Positions 25,263 through 35,037 are shown, counted from the first letter of the stretch. The stretch is 64,000 bases of DNA from Phenylobacterium sp. (GCF_004297125.1 NZ_SCVD01000020.1:248001-312000), one strand, 5' to 3'. Program-made: numbers and translations. The notes: generated from the letters alone by a model not told the origin.

Positions 25263-26471
25263 TCAGCCGTAAATGGCAGCGTGCAGCTTATCCCAGAGCA
25301 TCTCAGGACTGGGCGGCAGAACCTGTGTCATGAAGACCACCGACAAGCCGTTCGCACGATCGACCCAGAAGGTCGTGCTGGCGGCGCCACCCCAGCTGTA
25401 CTCCCCGAGTACGGTCGGGACGCCATTTTTCGACGGCGCGACCACCACCGCGCCGCCCAGCCCGAACCCCAGACCATCGCCGCTTCCGCCCAGCCCGAAG
25501 GCGGCCAGTTCCGGCAGCTCGGCCAGTTGGTCGGGGCGGAGCTGATTGGTCATCATCGCCGCAACGGAGCCGTCCGACAGGACCCGCTTGCCGTCGAACG
25601 CGCCACCGCGACGCAGCATCTCGGCGAACCGCCCGTAGTCGTCGATTGTGGACGTGAGCCCACCCCCGCCGGACAGGCCCGGCACCGGACGCAGGAGCGC
25701 ACTCTCGCGACCGCGTTCCAGCCGCTCCAGTCCGCCGCCAGGCGCCGGACCGTAGAGCGACGCCAGTCGCGACGCCTTCTCCGGCGCCACGGAGAATGCG
25801 GTGTCGACCATGCCGAGGGGCTCGAAGATCCGCGAGGCCATGAACGCATCGAGGGTCTGGCCGCTCGCGCGCTCCACCACCAGGCCGGCGACCTCCAGCG
25901 CCATGCTGTAGTGCCAGCGGGCGCCGGGCGGGCTGACGAGCGGCACGCGCGCCAGGGCCTTCGCCAGTCCGTTCAGCCCGCCCGCCGCCGGATCGAACCG
26001 CCACGGCTCGAACCGCCCGGCGCCCAGGACTTCCTCGTAAAGGGCCGTCACGGGCGAGCCGGCCTGGAACCAGTACGAGAACCCTGCGGTGTGGGTGAGC
26101 AGATCCCGGACCGTCATCGGCCCGGCGCGGGTGGTCTGGATCGAGGCGCCGGTCCCGCCGGCATAGACACCCAGCCCCTCGAATTCCGGGATGAACTTCA
26201 GCACGTCGTCGTCGAGCCCGACGCGTCCGTCATCCACCAGGGCCATCACGGCGGCCGCCGTGACCGGCTTGGTCATAGAGAAAATGCGGAAGATCGTGTC
26301 GCGCGTCACGGGCTCGCCCGCCTCGCGATCGCGCAGGCCGGCCGCGTGGTAGAAGTCCGGCCTTGCTTCGCGCCGCACGAGCACGCTGGCGCCCGGCACG
26401 ACACCTCGCGCCACCAATGCGTCCAGCAGAGCCGAGACCCGGGCCTCGCCCTTCACAACCCCACGCGACAT
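25263..26471 (-). CDS. Class C beta-lactamase-like serine hydrolase (esterase family VIII type)
   Basis: This is a hydrolase of about 402 residues with the penicillin-binding-protein fold. ATG 26471 follows GAGGCGGG. The nucleophile motif is S65-M-T-K68, preceded by DTIFRIF; WHYSMALEVAGLVVERASG carries the Tyr motif, and EYSWGGAASTTFWVDR replaces the KTG box. There is no signal peptide, so it is probably a cytosolic esterase acting on an acyl or ester substrate rather than an antibiotic-resistance enzyme. It is divergent from the MaoC/CoA-transferase operon, and the shared promoter carries a TTTACGT-N4-GTACA element. Confidence 0.85.
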   Translation of the reverse strand: MSRGVVKGEARVSALLDALVARGVVPGASVLVRREARPDFYHAAGLRDREAGEPVTRDTIFRIFSMTKPVTAAAVMALVDDGRVGLDDDVLKFIPEFEGLGVYAGGTGASIQTTRAGPMTVRDLLTHTAGFSYWFQAGSPVTALYEEVLGAGRFEPWRFDPAAGGLNGLAKALARVPLVSPPGARWHYSMALEVAGLVVERASGQTLDAFMASRIFEPLGMVDTAFSVAPEKASRLASLYGPAPGGGLERLERGRESALLRPVPGLSGGGGLTSTIDDYGRFAEMLRRGGAFDGKRVLSDGSVAAMMTNQLRPDQLAELPELAAFGLGGSGDGLGFGLGGAVVVAPSKNGVPTVLGEYSWGGAASTTFWVDRANGLSVVFMTQVLPPSPEMLWDKLHAAIYG

Positions 26472-26523
26472 CCCGCCTCCTCGTTCCGACCCAGGCTCCG
26501 GCAATACCGCCAAAGCTGCTTGA

Positions 26524-26559
26524 TTTACGTTTAAGTACACATATAGGTCATTTCGTAAA
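26524..26559. promoter_or_regulatory. Putative tandem-TetR operator, site A
   Basis: TTTACGTTTAAGTACA begins at 26524, and the inverted outer arm CGTAAA closes at 26554-26559, giving a dyad of about 36 bp in an AT-rich patch between the divergent serine hydrolase and MaoC operons. The left half matches site B at 35038. The unusual length would suit a regulator with two DNA-binding domains. Confidence 0.5.
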
Positions 26560-26607
26560 ATCACCGTCAAGGCCGGAACAGAGCCGGCCGCGCCAAGGGA
26601 GACGCGG

Positions 26608-27093
26608 ATGACCTCAGGGCTCGAAACCCTCATCACACCGGAGCTGGAGGCGCTGAAGGGCCAATGGCGTGCGACCACCTGGTCGCCACCGGTCTCAGCG
26701 TCGGACATCCGCAAATGGGCCATCGCCACCTGGTGGCCGCAGACCCCGCCCCCGTTGCACTGGGATGAGGCCTACGCCGCCGCCACCCGCTGGGGCGGGA
26801 TCGTCGCCCCGCCGGACTTCAACCCCTTCGCCTGGCCGATCGTGCGCATTCCGCTGGCGCCGCTGCCGTCACCGAAGGGCGTGAAACTCACCAGCCTGAA
26901 CGGCGGCCAGACGGAGACCTATGGCGTTCCCCAACGGCCCGGAGATGTCATCGCCGAACGGGTCCGGGTTCAGGACTTCCGGGAGCGCCAGGGCCGCTTC
27001 GGCCTGATGCTCTACGTCGATGTCGAGACCGAGTGGACCAACCAGGACGCCGTCCTCGTCCGCCGCCGCATCTCCACCTTCGTCCGCTACTGA
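26608..27093 (+). CDS. MaoC-like dehydratase, FAS1-type N-terminal domain
   Basis: This is a 161-residue hotdog-fold protein like the N-terminal half of MaoC-type (R)-specific enoyl-CoA hydratases (IRKWAIATWWPQTPPPLHWD, GIVAPPDFNPFAWP, LTSLNGGQTETYGVPQRPGD). Such half-proteins pair with a catalytic MaoC subunit. It is followed 8 bp later by a second MaoC-fold gene, so the two probably form one heteromeric dehydratase/hydratase acting on a CoA thioester. It is first in an operon with a CoA-transferase. Confidence 0.8.
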   Translation: MTSGLETLITPELEALKGQWRATTWSPPVSASDIRKWAIATWWPQTPPPLHWDEAYAAATRWGGIVAPPDFNPFAWPIVRIPLAPLPSPKGVKLTSLNGGQTETYGVPQRPGDVIAERVRVQDFRERQGRFGLMLYVDVETEWTNQDAVLVRRRISTFVRY

Positions 27094-27101
27094 GGCGACC
27101 G

Positions 27102-27542
27102 ATGACCCAGACGCTGCACTTCGAGGATGTCCGCCTGGGCGACATCCTGCCCGCGTGGACCCGGACGACGGACTTCATGCACTGGAACCGCTACGCCGCG
27201 GTCAACGACGAGTTCATGCCGTTCCACATGGACGACGAGGACGGCCGTCGCGCCGGCAACCCCGCAGGCGCTTTCGGCATGGGCAACCTGCGCTTCGCGT
27301 ACATGCTGAACGCCCTGCAGGCCTGGATCGGCGACGCCGCCGAGGTCCGCGAGCTCACCTGCCGCTACCGGCTGATGAACCAGAAGCACGACGAGCTCAC
27401 GGTCGTCGGCCGCGTGGTCGCCGCCGACCTGGTCGGGGACGAGGGGCAGGTCCGGCTGGAAATCGACGTCACCAACCAGGAGGGCGAGTCCACCTGCCCC
27501 GGCCACGCGATCGTCATCCTGCCCCGTCGGGCCGCGACATGA
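27102..27542 (+). CDS. MaoC-family dehydratase/hydratase subunit
   Basis: This is a 146-residue hotdog-fold protein. DFMHWNRYAAVNDEFMPFHM followed by DDED supplies the usual Asp/His hydratase-2 environment, and GNLRFAYMLNALQAWIGD and CRYRLMNQKHDELTVVGRV complete the fold. It is the presumed catalytic partner of the preceding FAS1-type subunit. Its stop overlaps the CoA-transferase start (ATGA at 27539-27542). The likely activity is reversible hydration of an enoyl-CoA; the substrate is unknown. Confidence 0.82.
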   Translation: MTQTLHFEDVRLGDILPAWTRTTDFMHWNRYAAVNDEFMPFHMDDEDGRRAGNPAGAFGMGNLRFAYMLNALQAWIGDAAEVRELTCRYRLMNQKHDELTVVGRVVAADLVGDEGQVRLEIDVTNQEGESTCPGHAIVILPRRAAT

Positions 27543-28723
27543 CCGCCACGGCGCCGCCCAGCCCCCTGGCCGGCTTGCGCGTCCTCGACCTGACGCGCGT
27601 TCTCTCCGGCCCCATCGCCGGGCGCATGCTCTGCGACCTCGGCGCCGACGTGGTGAAGGTCGAGCCGCCGGAAGGCGACGTCAGCCGGCTGTGGGGCCGG
27701 CAGGTCGCCGGGATCGGCGGGTTCTTCCACCAGCAGAACGCCGGCAAGCGCAGCGTCTGCCTGGACCTGCGCGTCGCCGAGGGGCGGGACCTGGCTTTGC
27801 GACTGGCCGGCCGCGCCGATATCCTGATCGAGAACTTCCGCCCCGATGTCATGCCCCGCCTAGGCCTCGGGTATCCGGAGCTGCGGGCGGCCAATCCACG
27901 GCTGATCATGCTCTCGATCTCCGGCTTCGGCGCCGGCGGTCCGCAGTCCCGTCGCGCCGCCTATGCCTCGGTCATCCACGCGGAATCCGGACTGCTCGCC
28001 CGCAGCGCGCGGATGTCGACCGTCGGCGCGCTGTCGGACCTGCCCTGGAACGCGGCCGACACCAACGCCGGCCTCCACGGGGCGATCGCCATCCTTGCGG
28101 CCGTGCTCCTGCGGGCCCGGACCGGCCTCGGACAGCACATCGACCTCGGCATGCTGGACGCCAGCCTGGTCACCGACGACAACCTGCACCTGGCGCTCGA
28201 AGGCGCCGAGGATCTGCAGGGCGCGCCGCCTGACGTCTGGCCCAGCGGCGCCGGACCGCTGCTGGTCGCGGCCGACACCCGGCTGATCTGGCGACGGCTC
28301 GCCGAGGTCCATGGCCTCGCCGACCCGGCGGCGCCCAGTATGCCCCAGGCGGAGAAGATCCGTTTGCGGCGCGCCGCCATCGCCGCCTTCCTCGCGGCCC
28401 TGCCCGATTGGGCCACGGTCACGACCGCCATGGACCGCATGAACCTCGCCTGGGGCGAGGTGCGCGAGGCCCGCGATCTCGAACGGCACCCCACGGTGCG
28501 GGCGCGCGGCGCGATCGCGCAGGTGGATGACGGCGCCGGCGGACGCCGCCCCATCCCGCAATCGCCCTACCGCTTCAGCGACGCGACCAGCGAGGTCCGA
28601 GGTCCCGCCGCCCGTCGGGGCCAGCACAACGGCGACGTCCTCGAAGACTGGTTGGGCCTGGGCGCCGCGGATGTGCGTCGGCTCGCGGACGCCGGGGTCC
28701 TGCTCTCGGGAGCGCCGCCATAG
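27539..28723 (+). CDS. CaiB/BaiF family III CoA-transferase
   Basis: This is a 394-residue formyl-CoA-transferase-type enzyme. Family landmarks are LAGLRVLDLTRVLSGPIAGR at the start, CDLGADVVKVEPPEGDVSR at about 33-50, QQNAGKRSVCLDLR at about 65-80, NFRPDVMPRLGLGYPELRA near 105-125 and TGLGQHIDLGMLDA near 200. It transfers CoA between carboxylic acids and would activate the cluster's acid substrate. It is coupled to the MaoC gene and followed 80 bp later by a tandem TetR regulator. The C-terminal part is somewhat short for the family but the domain order is complete. Confidence 0.9.
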   Translation: MTATAPPSPLAGLRVLDLTRVLSGPIAGRMLCDLGADVVKVEPPEGDVSRLWGRQVAGIGGFFHQQNAGKRSVCLDLRVAEGRDLALRLAGRADILIENFRPDVMPRLGLGYPELRAANPRLIMLSISGFGAGGPQSRRAAYASVIHAESGLLARSARMSTVGALSDLPWNAADTNAGLHGAIAILAAVLLRARTGLGQHIDLGMLDASLVTDDNLHLALEGAEDLQGAPPDVWPSGAGPLLVAADTRLIWRRLAEVHGLADPAAPSMPQAEKIRLRRAAIAAFLAALPDWATVTTAMDRMNLAWGEVREARDLERHPTVRARGAIAQVDDGAGGRRPIPQSPYRFSDATSEVRGPAARRGQHNGDVLEDWLGLGAADVRRLADAGVLLSGAPP

Positions 28724-28803
28724 GGCGCCCGCACGATACCGAGGCCGCTCGTCACGGACGCGCCGAACCGCTAGGCTCGCCGCCGGTTTCGCACCCACGA
28801 GGA

Positions 28804-30033
28804 ATGTCGTTGTCGGTGAGCGCAGTGGCTGATCCCGCGACAGGGCGGGAACGGGAGATCCTCACCGTCGCGTCCGCCCACCTCAACACCATGGGCGTGT
28901 CGGTGGAGTGGTTCTCCGATATCGCCGACACCCTCGGGCTGACCCGGCCGGCCCTCTACAACTATTTCGCGGATCGCGAGGACCTGCAGTTCCGCTGCTA
29001 TTTGATGGCCTGCGACGAGCTCGGGCAGCGCTTCGACGTGGCCCAGGCGAGCCATGAGGATCCGGTCGACACCCTTACCGGCTTCCTCGCCATCAACCTC
29101 ACCGCCGCCCCCGAACTGGCGGTGATGAGCGAGCTCGCGGCGCTGCGTCCGGAGCAGCGCGACGCGGTCACCGCCCGGCAGGACGGGCTCGTGACCCGGA
29201 TCGCCGGCGAGATCCGGCGGGGGATCGACGCGGGCCGCATCCGCGACCTCGACGCGCGTCTGCTGGCGCGGACCCTGCTGGGCCTGGCGAGCTGGCCCTC
29301 GCTGCTCAGCCGCTGGGGCTCGCCCGCCGACCGCACGCTCCTGACGCGCGGCGTCCACAGTTTCCTGCTGCGGGGCCTGGCCACGCGGCCCGCGGAGGCG
29401 GCGCCGTTGCCGGAACGCCTCGCGCCGCTGGCGCCGGTGAGACCCGACCTCTTCTCCCGGGCGGACATCAGCGCGGCCCGGCGCGAGAGCGTCCTGATCG
29501 CGGCGTCCGCCCTGTTCAACACCCGCGGCATCGGCGCCACCCGCGTCGATGACGTCGCCGAGCGCCTGGGTCTGAGCAAGCGCATCGTCTACCACCACGT
29601 CGGCCAGAAGCAGGACCTGGTCGACGCCTGCGTCGAGCGGGCCTACCGCTACTCTGCGGCCCTGATGTCCGCCGCCGAGGCCTTCGAGGGTCCGCGGATC
29701 CAGGCGCTGACGACGGCGATCCGCGACATCGTCCTGGCCAACAGCGATCCGGCCGCCTGCATCATGGTCCCCTACGTGGGCTACGGCCAGGTCGGCGCCG
29801 CCGAGCAGGCGGCGGTCCGCGGCCACGTCGCCCGCATGATCGGCGGCTATCGCACCCTGATCACAGCCGGCATCGCCGAGGGCAGCCTGCGGCCCATCGA
29901 CGTCGAGGCCGTCCTGCTCGCCTTGCCCGGCCTGTTCTGCTGGAGCGCCAACGCCCCCGACCAGTCCGCCGACGATGTCGCGAGCCGTGCGGAGCTCCTG
30001 GCCAGCATAGCCGCGCGAGGGATCCTGGCCTGA
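28804..30033 (+). CDS. Tandem (two-domain) TetR regulator 1
   Basis: This 409-residue protein has two complete TetR units in one chain. The first HTH is at about residues 18-62 (VEWFSDIADTLGLTRPALYN, then YFADREDL), the second at about 224-272 (RVDDVAERLGLSKRIVYHHV). Each is followed by a helical ligand domain. Typical TetR proteins are about 200 residues, so this is an internal fusion or duplication giving a pseudo-dimer. It follows the MaoC/CoA-transferase operon and is homologous in its first half to the tandem TetR at 35238. It is a candidate ligand for operator site A at 26524. Confidence 0.85.
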   Translation: MSLSVSAVADPATGREREILTVASAHLNTMGVSVEWFSDIADTLGLTRPALYNYFADREDLQFRCYLMACDELGQRFDVAQASHEDPVDTLTGFLAINLTAAPELAVMSELAALRPEQRDAVTARQDGLVTRIAGEIRRGIDAGRIRDLDARLLARTLLGLASWPSLLSRWGSPADRTLLTRGVHSFLLRGLATRPAEAAPLPERLAPLAPVRPDLFSRADISAARRESVLIAASALFNTRGIGATRVDDVAERLGLSKRIVYHHVGQKQDLVDACVERAYRYSAALMSAAEAFEGPRIQALTTAIRDIVLANSDPAACIMVPYVGYGQVGAAEQAAVRGHVARMIGGYRTLITAGIAEGSLRPIDVEAVLLALPGLFCWSANAPDQSADDVASRAELLASIAARGILA

Positions 30034-30042
30034 CCGCCGGCG

Positions 30043-31695
30043 TCAGCCGGCCAGCGCCAGCCCGCCATTTCGGCGGACCACCCGGGCCCTCCGCAGGGTG
30101 ACCGTCGCGTCCGCGGCGGACCGGGAGGTGTCGACCCCGATGAAGTCCGCGGTGGCCGCATCCGGTCCCAGCACCACCCGAACGTAGCCGCAGTGGTTGC
30201 TGTCGGTCCATTGGACCTCCGAATTGTGCCGTGTGTAGAGCCCGTCCAGCGTCCGGATCAGCTCGGGCTTGAACCGCGCCATGGCGAAGGAGGACGGCAT
30301 GGTCACCCCCGCGGTCCCGAGCTCGACGCCCATCGCGACGCCCGCGTCGTCCGCCAGTCGGTTGCACCAGAACGCGTGGCTGTCGCCGGTGAGGACCAGC
30401 AGGTCCTTCGCTCCCGCGCCCTGGCAGAGTTCGTAGAAGGCTTGCCGTGCGCCGGCGTATCCGTCCCAGGCGCCGGTGGTGTCCGGCAGGTCGTTCTCCG
30501 CCAGCCAGAGGATGTCGGTGTACCGGTCAAGAAAGGCCAGTTCCGGATGGTCCTCCGGCCGCAGGCCACCTCGCCGCAGGTTCGGGACGAAGTTGCGGCC
30601 CAGCAAGGTCCCGTTGCCGATGATCCGCCAGGGCTGCTTCTCGGCCACGGACGCCTCTAGCCCGGCCTTCAGCGCCGCCTTGCCGCGCTGGGACATCATC
30701 TCGCGACTGCGGTCCCCCAGCACGTCGCGCAGGAAGGCCGCCCGCTCCGGCACGGTCCGCAGCCTGTCCTTCCACAACCTGTAGTCCACCGGCTGGCTAC
30801 GGGCGGTCAGGCGCGTCTCCAGCGTGCACATCGTCGCCAGATCCCCGAACCGGTAGGTCCGCCAGGCCTCCAGCGGGTCACCGCCCGCCGCGGGATCGCG
30901 CACCGGCATCCACTCGTAATACGCCTGAATCGCAGCATCGCGACGCGCCGCCCAGGCGCCTTCGGTTCCCGGCTGGTGGTTCTCGGCGCCGCCCACCCAG
31001 CTGTCGTTGGCGACCTCGTGGTCGTCCCAGAGGGCGATCAGGGGATGGGCTGCGTGCAGGGCCTGTGACTGGGGATCGGCCTTGTGGCTCGCATGGCGGC
31101 GCCGGTAGTCTTCCAGTGTCACGGTCTCATGCGGCGGGTCCGCCGACTGCAGGAAGCGGTCCGACTGCTTCAGCAGGTCGTCGCCATATTCATAGATGTA
31201 GTCCCCGGTGTGGAGGACGAAGTCGATGGCCGGGTCCTTCGCGGCCGCGCCATAGGTATTGAAGTATCCCAGCGAGCGGCTGGCGCAGGACATCAGCGCG
31301 ATCCCCAGACGATCCAGCCGTCCGGCGGGCAGCGTTCGCGACCGTCCGACGGCCGAGGCCTGCCCTGCGGCCCGGAACCGGTAATGATAGCGATCGCCCG
31401 GCGCCAGGCCGTCCGCGACCACCTTCACGGTGTGGTCGCGATCCCGGCGCGCGACGACGGTGCCCGAGCGCACCACGGACCGGAACCCAGGATCGCGCGC
31501 CACCTCCCATGCCACCGGCAGCGACGGCTCCGTGGTCGTCACCCGCGTCCAGAGGACCACGGAGTCCGGCGTGGGATCGCCGCTCGCGACCCCGTGGGCG
31601 AACAGCGTCCCGGCCGCTTCGGCGGCCCCTGTGGCGGCCAGGGCGGCGGCGCCCACGATCAGGCCCATCCCGGCGCGGCGCGTGACCTCGGTCAT
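30043..31695 (-). CDS. phoD: PhoD-like alkaline phosphatase/phosphodiesterase
   Basis: This is a 550-residue protein with an N-terminal TRRAGMG motif and a hydrophobic stretch ending AEAA, consistent with (Tat-type) export. PhoD-type N domain AHGVASGDPTPDSVVLWTRV is followed by the metallophosphatase core: HTGDYIYEYGDD near 170, LIALWDDHEVANDSW near 240, GNGTLLGRN near 385 and LTGDSHAFWCNRLADD near 460. It would hydrolyse phosphomono- or diesters in the periplasm with Ca/Fe. It lies 34 bp after the esterase gene of the TBDR operon on the same strand and converges on the tandem TetR with a 9-bp gap. Confidence 0.9.
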   Translation of the reverse strand: MTEVTRRAGMGLIVGAAALAATGAAEAAGTLFAHGVASGDPTPDSVVLWTRVTTTEPSLPVAWEVARDPGFRSVVRSGTVVARRDRDHTVKVVADGLAPGDRYHYRFRAAGQASAVGRSRTLPAGRLDRLGIALMSCASRSLGYFNTYGAAAKDPAIDFVLHTGDYIYEYGDDLLKQSDRFLQSADPPHETVTLEDYRRRHASHKADPQSQALHAAHPLIALWDDHEVANDSWVGGAENHQPGTEGAWAARRDAAIQAYYEWMPVRDPAAGGDPLEAWRTYRFGDLATMCTLETRLTARSQPVDYRLWKDRLRTVPERAAFLRDVLGDRSREMMSQRGKAALKAGLEASVAEKQPWRIIGNGTLLGRNFVPNLRRGGLRPEDHPELAFLDRYTDILWLAENDLPDTTGAWDGYAGARQAFYELCQGAGAKDLLVLTGDSHAFWCNRLADDAGVAMGVELGTAGVTMPSSFAMARFKPELIRTLDGLYTRHNSEVQWTDSNHCGYVRVVLGPDAATADFIGVDTSRSAADATVTLRRARVVRRNGGLALAG

Positions 31696-31729
31696 CTGGC
31701 ATACCCTTCGTGGTCGGCGCCTGGTCTGC

Positions 31730-32761
31730 TCATGCGCGGCAGAAGCGGGCGAGGTCGGCGGCGGTGTCGCGGCTGATGTCGGGGCAGCAGAGGAAGATCT
31801 CCGTCCCGTGGGCCGTGCCCATCACCTGGCGGCAGCGCGCCGGCACGCCGGCCTTGAGCAGCAGGCGGTAGAACCCGACGCCCTCGTCGCGGAGCGGATC
31901 GCACTCGTTCACGCTGATGATCGTTTCGGGCAGCCCCTCGACGTCCGACACCGATGCGAAGCCCGGCCAGGCCAAGGGATCACGCGCCGCGAAGGCGTCG
32001 ATCCCGTAGCCCACCCGGCCGCGATTGCTGTGCAGGTCGAGGACCAGGCCGTTGTTGGCGACCGAGGAGGGCAAGTGGTCCTGCGGCCAGAGCCCGGCGA
32101 TGTAGGGGCACAGGGCATAGAGCCCGCGGACCAGCCCGGCGTCCCCCTCGCGCGCCAGCCGCATTCCGGTCGCCAGGGTCAGGTTGCCGCCGCCGCTCTC
32201 GCCCGCCACCACGATGCGGTCCGCGTCGATCCGCAGACGCTCCGCGTTGATCCGCAGCCAGCGCACACCCGAGACGCAGTCGTTGAGACCGGCCGGATAG
32301 GGCGCGACCTCCGGCGCCGAAGACGGCCGGACGCAGTTGCGGAAATCGACCATGACCACGGCCACGCCCTGGGCGGCGATGATCTTGCCCCAGCCCCGGT
32401 ACATCCCGTTGAAGCACGACATGATCTCCATGCCGCCGCCGTGGATGTAGTAGACGCAGGGCAGGATGTCGTCGCCCTCGGGCCGGATCACCTGGACCTG
32501 GATTTCATTCCCATCCGGCGAGGAGACGAAGCGCTCCCGCGAGATCGACAATCCCTCCGAGGGAGCCACATCCTCGGTGTCCAGGGCGTCCCCCCAGGCC
32601 GCCTGGCCGGCGGCGATCATCTGCCCCATCTCGCTGGCCTCGAACGCCAGGATCTCGACGCGGCTCCCAACGTCCGCCGCCGGTGGAACCGGCGGCATCT
32701 GGGCGAACAGCGCCTTGATCCGCGGGTCGATGCGCGGATCTTCGGCCAGCTTGGACGCCAT
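31730..32761 (-). CDS. Alpha/beta hydrolase of the HSL type
   Basis: This is a 343-residue esterase. The oxyanion-hole motif HGGG is at 107-110 and the nucleophile in GESGGG at S189. The acid and histidine are expected in the segments near NECDPLRDEG and GTAHGTEIF. No signal peptide is seen, so it is cytosolic. Its ATG overlaps the TGA of the upstream TonB receptor gene (ATGA at 32758-32763 on the minus strand), a tight coupling that suggests it hydrolyses the compound imported by the receptor. By family it prefers short to medium acyl esters, lactones or carbamate-like bonds. Confidence 0.87.
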   Translation of the reverse strand: MASKLAEDPRIDPRIKALFAQMPPVPPAADVGSRVEILAFEASEMGQMIAAGQAAWGDALDTEDVAPSEGLSISRERFVSSPDGNEIQVQVIRPEGDDILPCVYYIHGGGMEIMSCFNGMYRGWGKIIAAQGVAVVMVDFRNCVRPSSAPEVAPYPAGLNDCVSGVRWLRINAERLRIDADRIVVAGESGGGNLTLATGMRLAREGDAGLVRGLYALCPYIAGLWPQDHLPSSVANNGLVLDLHSNRGRVGYGIDAFAARDPLAWPGFASVSDVEGLPETIISVNECDPLRDEGVGFYRLLLKAGVPARCRQVMGTAHGTEIFLCCPDISRDTAADLARFCRA

Positions 32762-34971
32762 CAGAACCGCGCCCGCAGCTCGACGCCCATCTGCCGCGGC
32801 GGGGCGTAGGTGGAGAACCGCGCCCCATAGGCGTCGGTCGCCCCCAACTGGGCGAGGTAGTGTTCGTCGCCGGCGTTCGACACGAACCCGCGGGCCGTGT
32901 AGCGGCCATCGGGGCTGTCCCAGACCACGTTCAGGTTGATCACCTCATAGGCCTTCTGGCTGTCCAGGGCGGTGTTGAACTCCCGGAAGTAGATCCGCGA
33001 CGAGGCGTAGATGTCCGCGCGCAGCGTCAGCCGGCCCAGGTCCGACATCGAGGTCCGGTACTGGGCGCCCAGGCTGCCGGAGGTCTTCGGCGCCCGGTTC
33101 AGCCGCTTGCCGTTCAGGTCCTGCACCCCGGCGGCCAGGTTCAGGGTGTCCGTATTTGTGAAGCCCGCGCCGTACTGGGCGTCCAGAGCGGTGAACGTCG
33201 CGTCGAAGGAGATGTGCTCGCTCGCCTGCCAGGCAGCCTGGATTTCCAGACCCTTCACCCGCGCCTTGGGCGCATTCACCACCGGGGAGCTCAGGCCTCG
33301 GATCTGGGTCACCTGGAAGTCGGTGTAGTCGTAGTAGAAGAGGGTCGGGTTGAAGGTCACCGAGCCGCCCAGGGCGCGCACCCGCAGGCCCGTCTCATAG
33401 GCGGTGATCTTCTCCGGCTGGTAGATGGTGTCGCAGCCGTTGACTCCGCCGTCCTTGAAGCCGCGCGAGACCGTGGCATAGGTCCCGACGTCGTCGCTGA
33501 CGTCGTACTGCACCCCGCCGCGCGGGGTGAACGAATGGAACGTGGGGTCCGTCTCCACCACGTTGCAGCTGACGATGCTGGGGAGGATGACGCCCGGCGC
33601 GACCTGCACGCGGTTGATGATGGTCGTCGAGCGCGAGGTGACCTTGTCCTCCGAATACCGCGCCCCCGCCAGGAGACGCAGGCGGTCGGTGACGTTGAAG
33701 ACGTTGTCGGTGAAGACCGCAGCCGACTTCACCCGATAGGGGAAGGACGCGCTGGTCAGGCGGGCGGCGGGCGCCAAGCCCGCGGCCGGGTAGCCCACCG
33801 GGAAGTCGAACTGGGTGAAGGCCTTGAGGTTGTCATTCATGTAGAAGGCGCCGACCAGCCAATCCAGACGCCCGGCGTCGCCGCTCAGGTTGAACTCCTG
33901 GGAGACCGTCGTGGACTTGGCGACGTCCAGCAGCGGCGAGAACGCGATGTTGGTGCCGTCCGAGTCGTAGAGCCCCTCATATGAGTACCAGGACCAGGCG
34001 GTGATCGACTTCAGCTTGGCGCCGGCGAAGTCCACCGTGGCCGTCGCCGATCCGCCGTAGGTTTCCAGCGTCGAGGACGGCTTCAGATCGGCGCTGAACC
34101 GCAGTGGTTTCAGCGGCGCGATCGCGCCCGCGAAAAAGGGATTGCCGGCGATCGCGCCGGCGCTCGGCGGCGAGTTCAGCTGCAGCCACGGGAACCCCCC
34201 TTCCCGCCGCAGGTAGTAGGCCGCCAGCTCGACCTCGGCATTCTCTGCAAGATCCGCCGCCACCTTGAAGCGCGCGCTGAGGGCCGATCCCTTGTCGGCC
34301 TCCGGGCCGCCCGGGACCACGTTCTTCACGAAGCCCTTGTTGCGGTCCGTGTAGTCGAGCACCAGCCGCGTGCGGACCTTGTCGCTCAGCGGCACGTTCA
34401 GCACGCCGTTCAGATGGTAGTCGTCGTAGCTGGCGTAACCGGCCAGCACCGAGCCCTCGAATTCGCTCGACGGCGAAGCGGTGACGAAGTTCACCGCGCC
34501 GCCGGTGGCGTTGCGCCCGTAGAGGGTTCCCTGCGGACCCCGCAGCACTTCGATCCGCGCCAGATCGATCTGGCCGAGCCCGCCGGTCAAGGTCCGCGAC
34601 TGATAGACCCCGTCCACGTGAACCGCGACGCCCGGCTGGGCGGTCGCGCCATATTGGTTGAGGCCGACGCCGCGGATGCTCACGGCCGTCACCCCCGCCA
34701 GCTTCCCGGCGACCAGGCTGGGCACATGGAACTGCAGGTTGGTGGCGTCGGTGATCCCCTGGCGCTGGATCGCCTCGGCCCCCAGCGCCGAGATCGCGCC
34801 GGGCACGTCCTGCACCGACTGCTCGCGCTTCTGCGCCGTGACGATCAGTTCCTCGAGTTGCGCGCCGCCCTCAGCCCCGCCTCCAGCCTGGGCGAGCGCC
34901 ATAGAGGGCGCGGCCAGGATCAACGCCATCCAGGACGCGGTGGCGGTCAGGCGATTCTGCGGCGTCGTCAT
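32761..34971 (-). CDS. TonB-dependent receptor coupled to an esterase
   Basis: This is an outer-membrane importer of about 736 residues. ATG 34971 is preferred over ATG 34977 because GGGGAG is then spaced six bases upstream. The signal peptide ends near ALAQ; LEELIVTAQKREQSVQDVPG is the TonB-box/plug start, and VLRGPQGTLYGRNATGGAVN a conserved plug segment. The barrel ends in MGVELRARF. The upstream region carries the AT-rich dyad at 35038-35066. The next gene (HSL hydrolase) overlaps its stop, then phoD follows, so this is a three-gene operon for import and breakdown of an ester- or phosphate-containing substrate (inference). Confidence 0.92.
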   Translation of the reverse strand: MTTPQNRLTATASWMALILAAPSMALAQAGGGAEGGAQLEELIVTAQKREQSVQDVPGAISALGAEAIQRQGITDATNLQFHVPSLVAGKLAGVTAVSIRGVGLNQYGATAQPGVAVHVDGVYQSRTLTGGLGQIDLARIEVLRGPQGTLYGRNATGGAVNFVTASPSSEFEGSVLAGYASYDDYHLNGVLNVPLSDKVRTRLVLDYTDRNKGFVKNVVPGGPEADKGSALSARFKVAADLAENAEVELAAYYLRREGGFPWLQLNSPPSAGAIAGNPFFAGAIAPLKPLRFSADLKPSSTLETYGGSATATVDFAGAKLKSITAWSWYSYEGLYDSDGTNIAFSPLLDVAKSTTVSQEFNLSGDAGRLDWLVGAFYMNDNLKAFTQFDFPVGYPAAGLAPAARLTSASFPYRVKSAAVFTDNVFNVTDRLRLLAGARYSEDKVTSRSTTIINRVQVAPGVILPSIVSCNVVETDPTFHSFTPRGGVQYDVSDDVGTYATVSRGFKDGGVNGCDTIYQPEKITAYETGLRVRALGGSVTFNPTLFYYDYTDFQVTQIRGLSSPVVNAPKARVKGLEIQAAWQASEHISFDATFTALDAQYGAGFTNTDTLNLAAGVQDLNGKRLNRAPKTSGSLGAQYRTSMSDLGRLTLRADIYASSRIYFREFNTALDSQKAYEVINLNVVWDSPDGRYTARGFVSNAGDEHYLAQLGATDAYGARFSTYAPPRQMGVELRARF

Positions 34972-35037
34972 GATCATCTCCCCAAAGACCGGCCCGCGGC
35001 CCTTCGTTGCTACATCGCCGCCTCTGCGGGTGGCTTA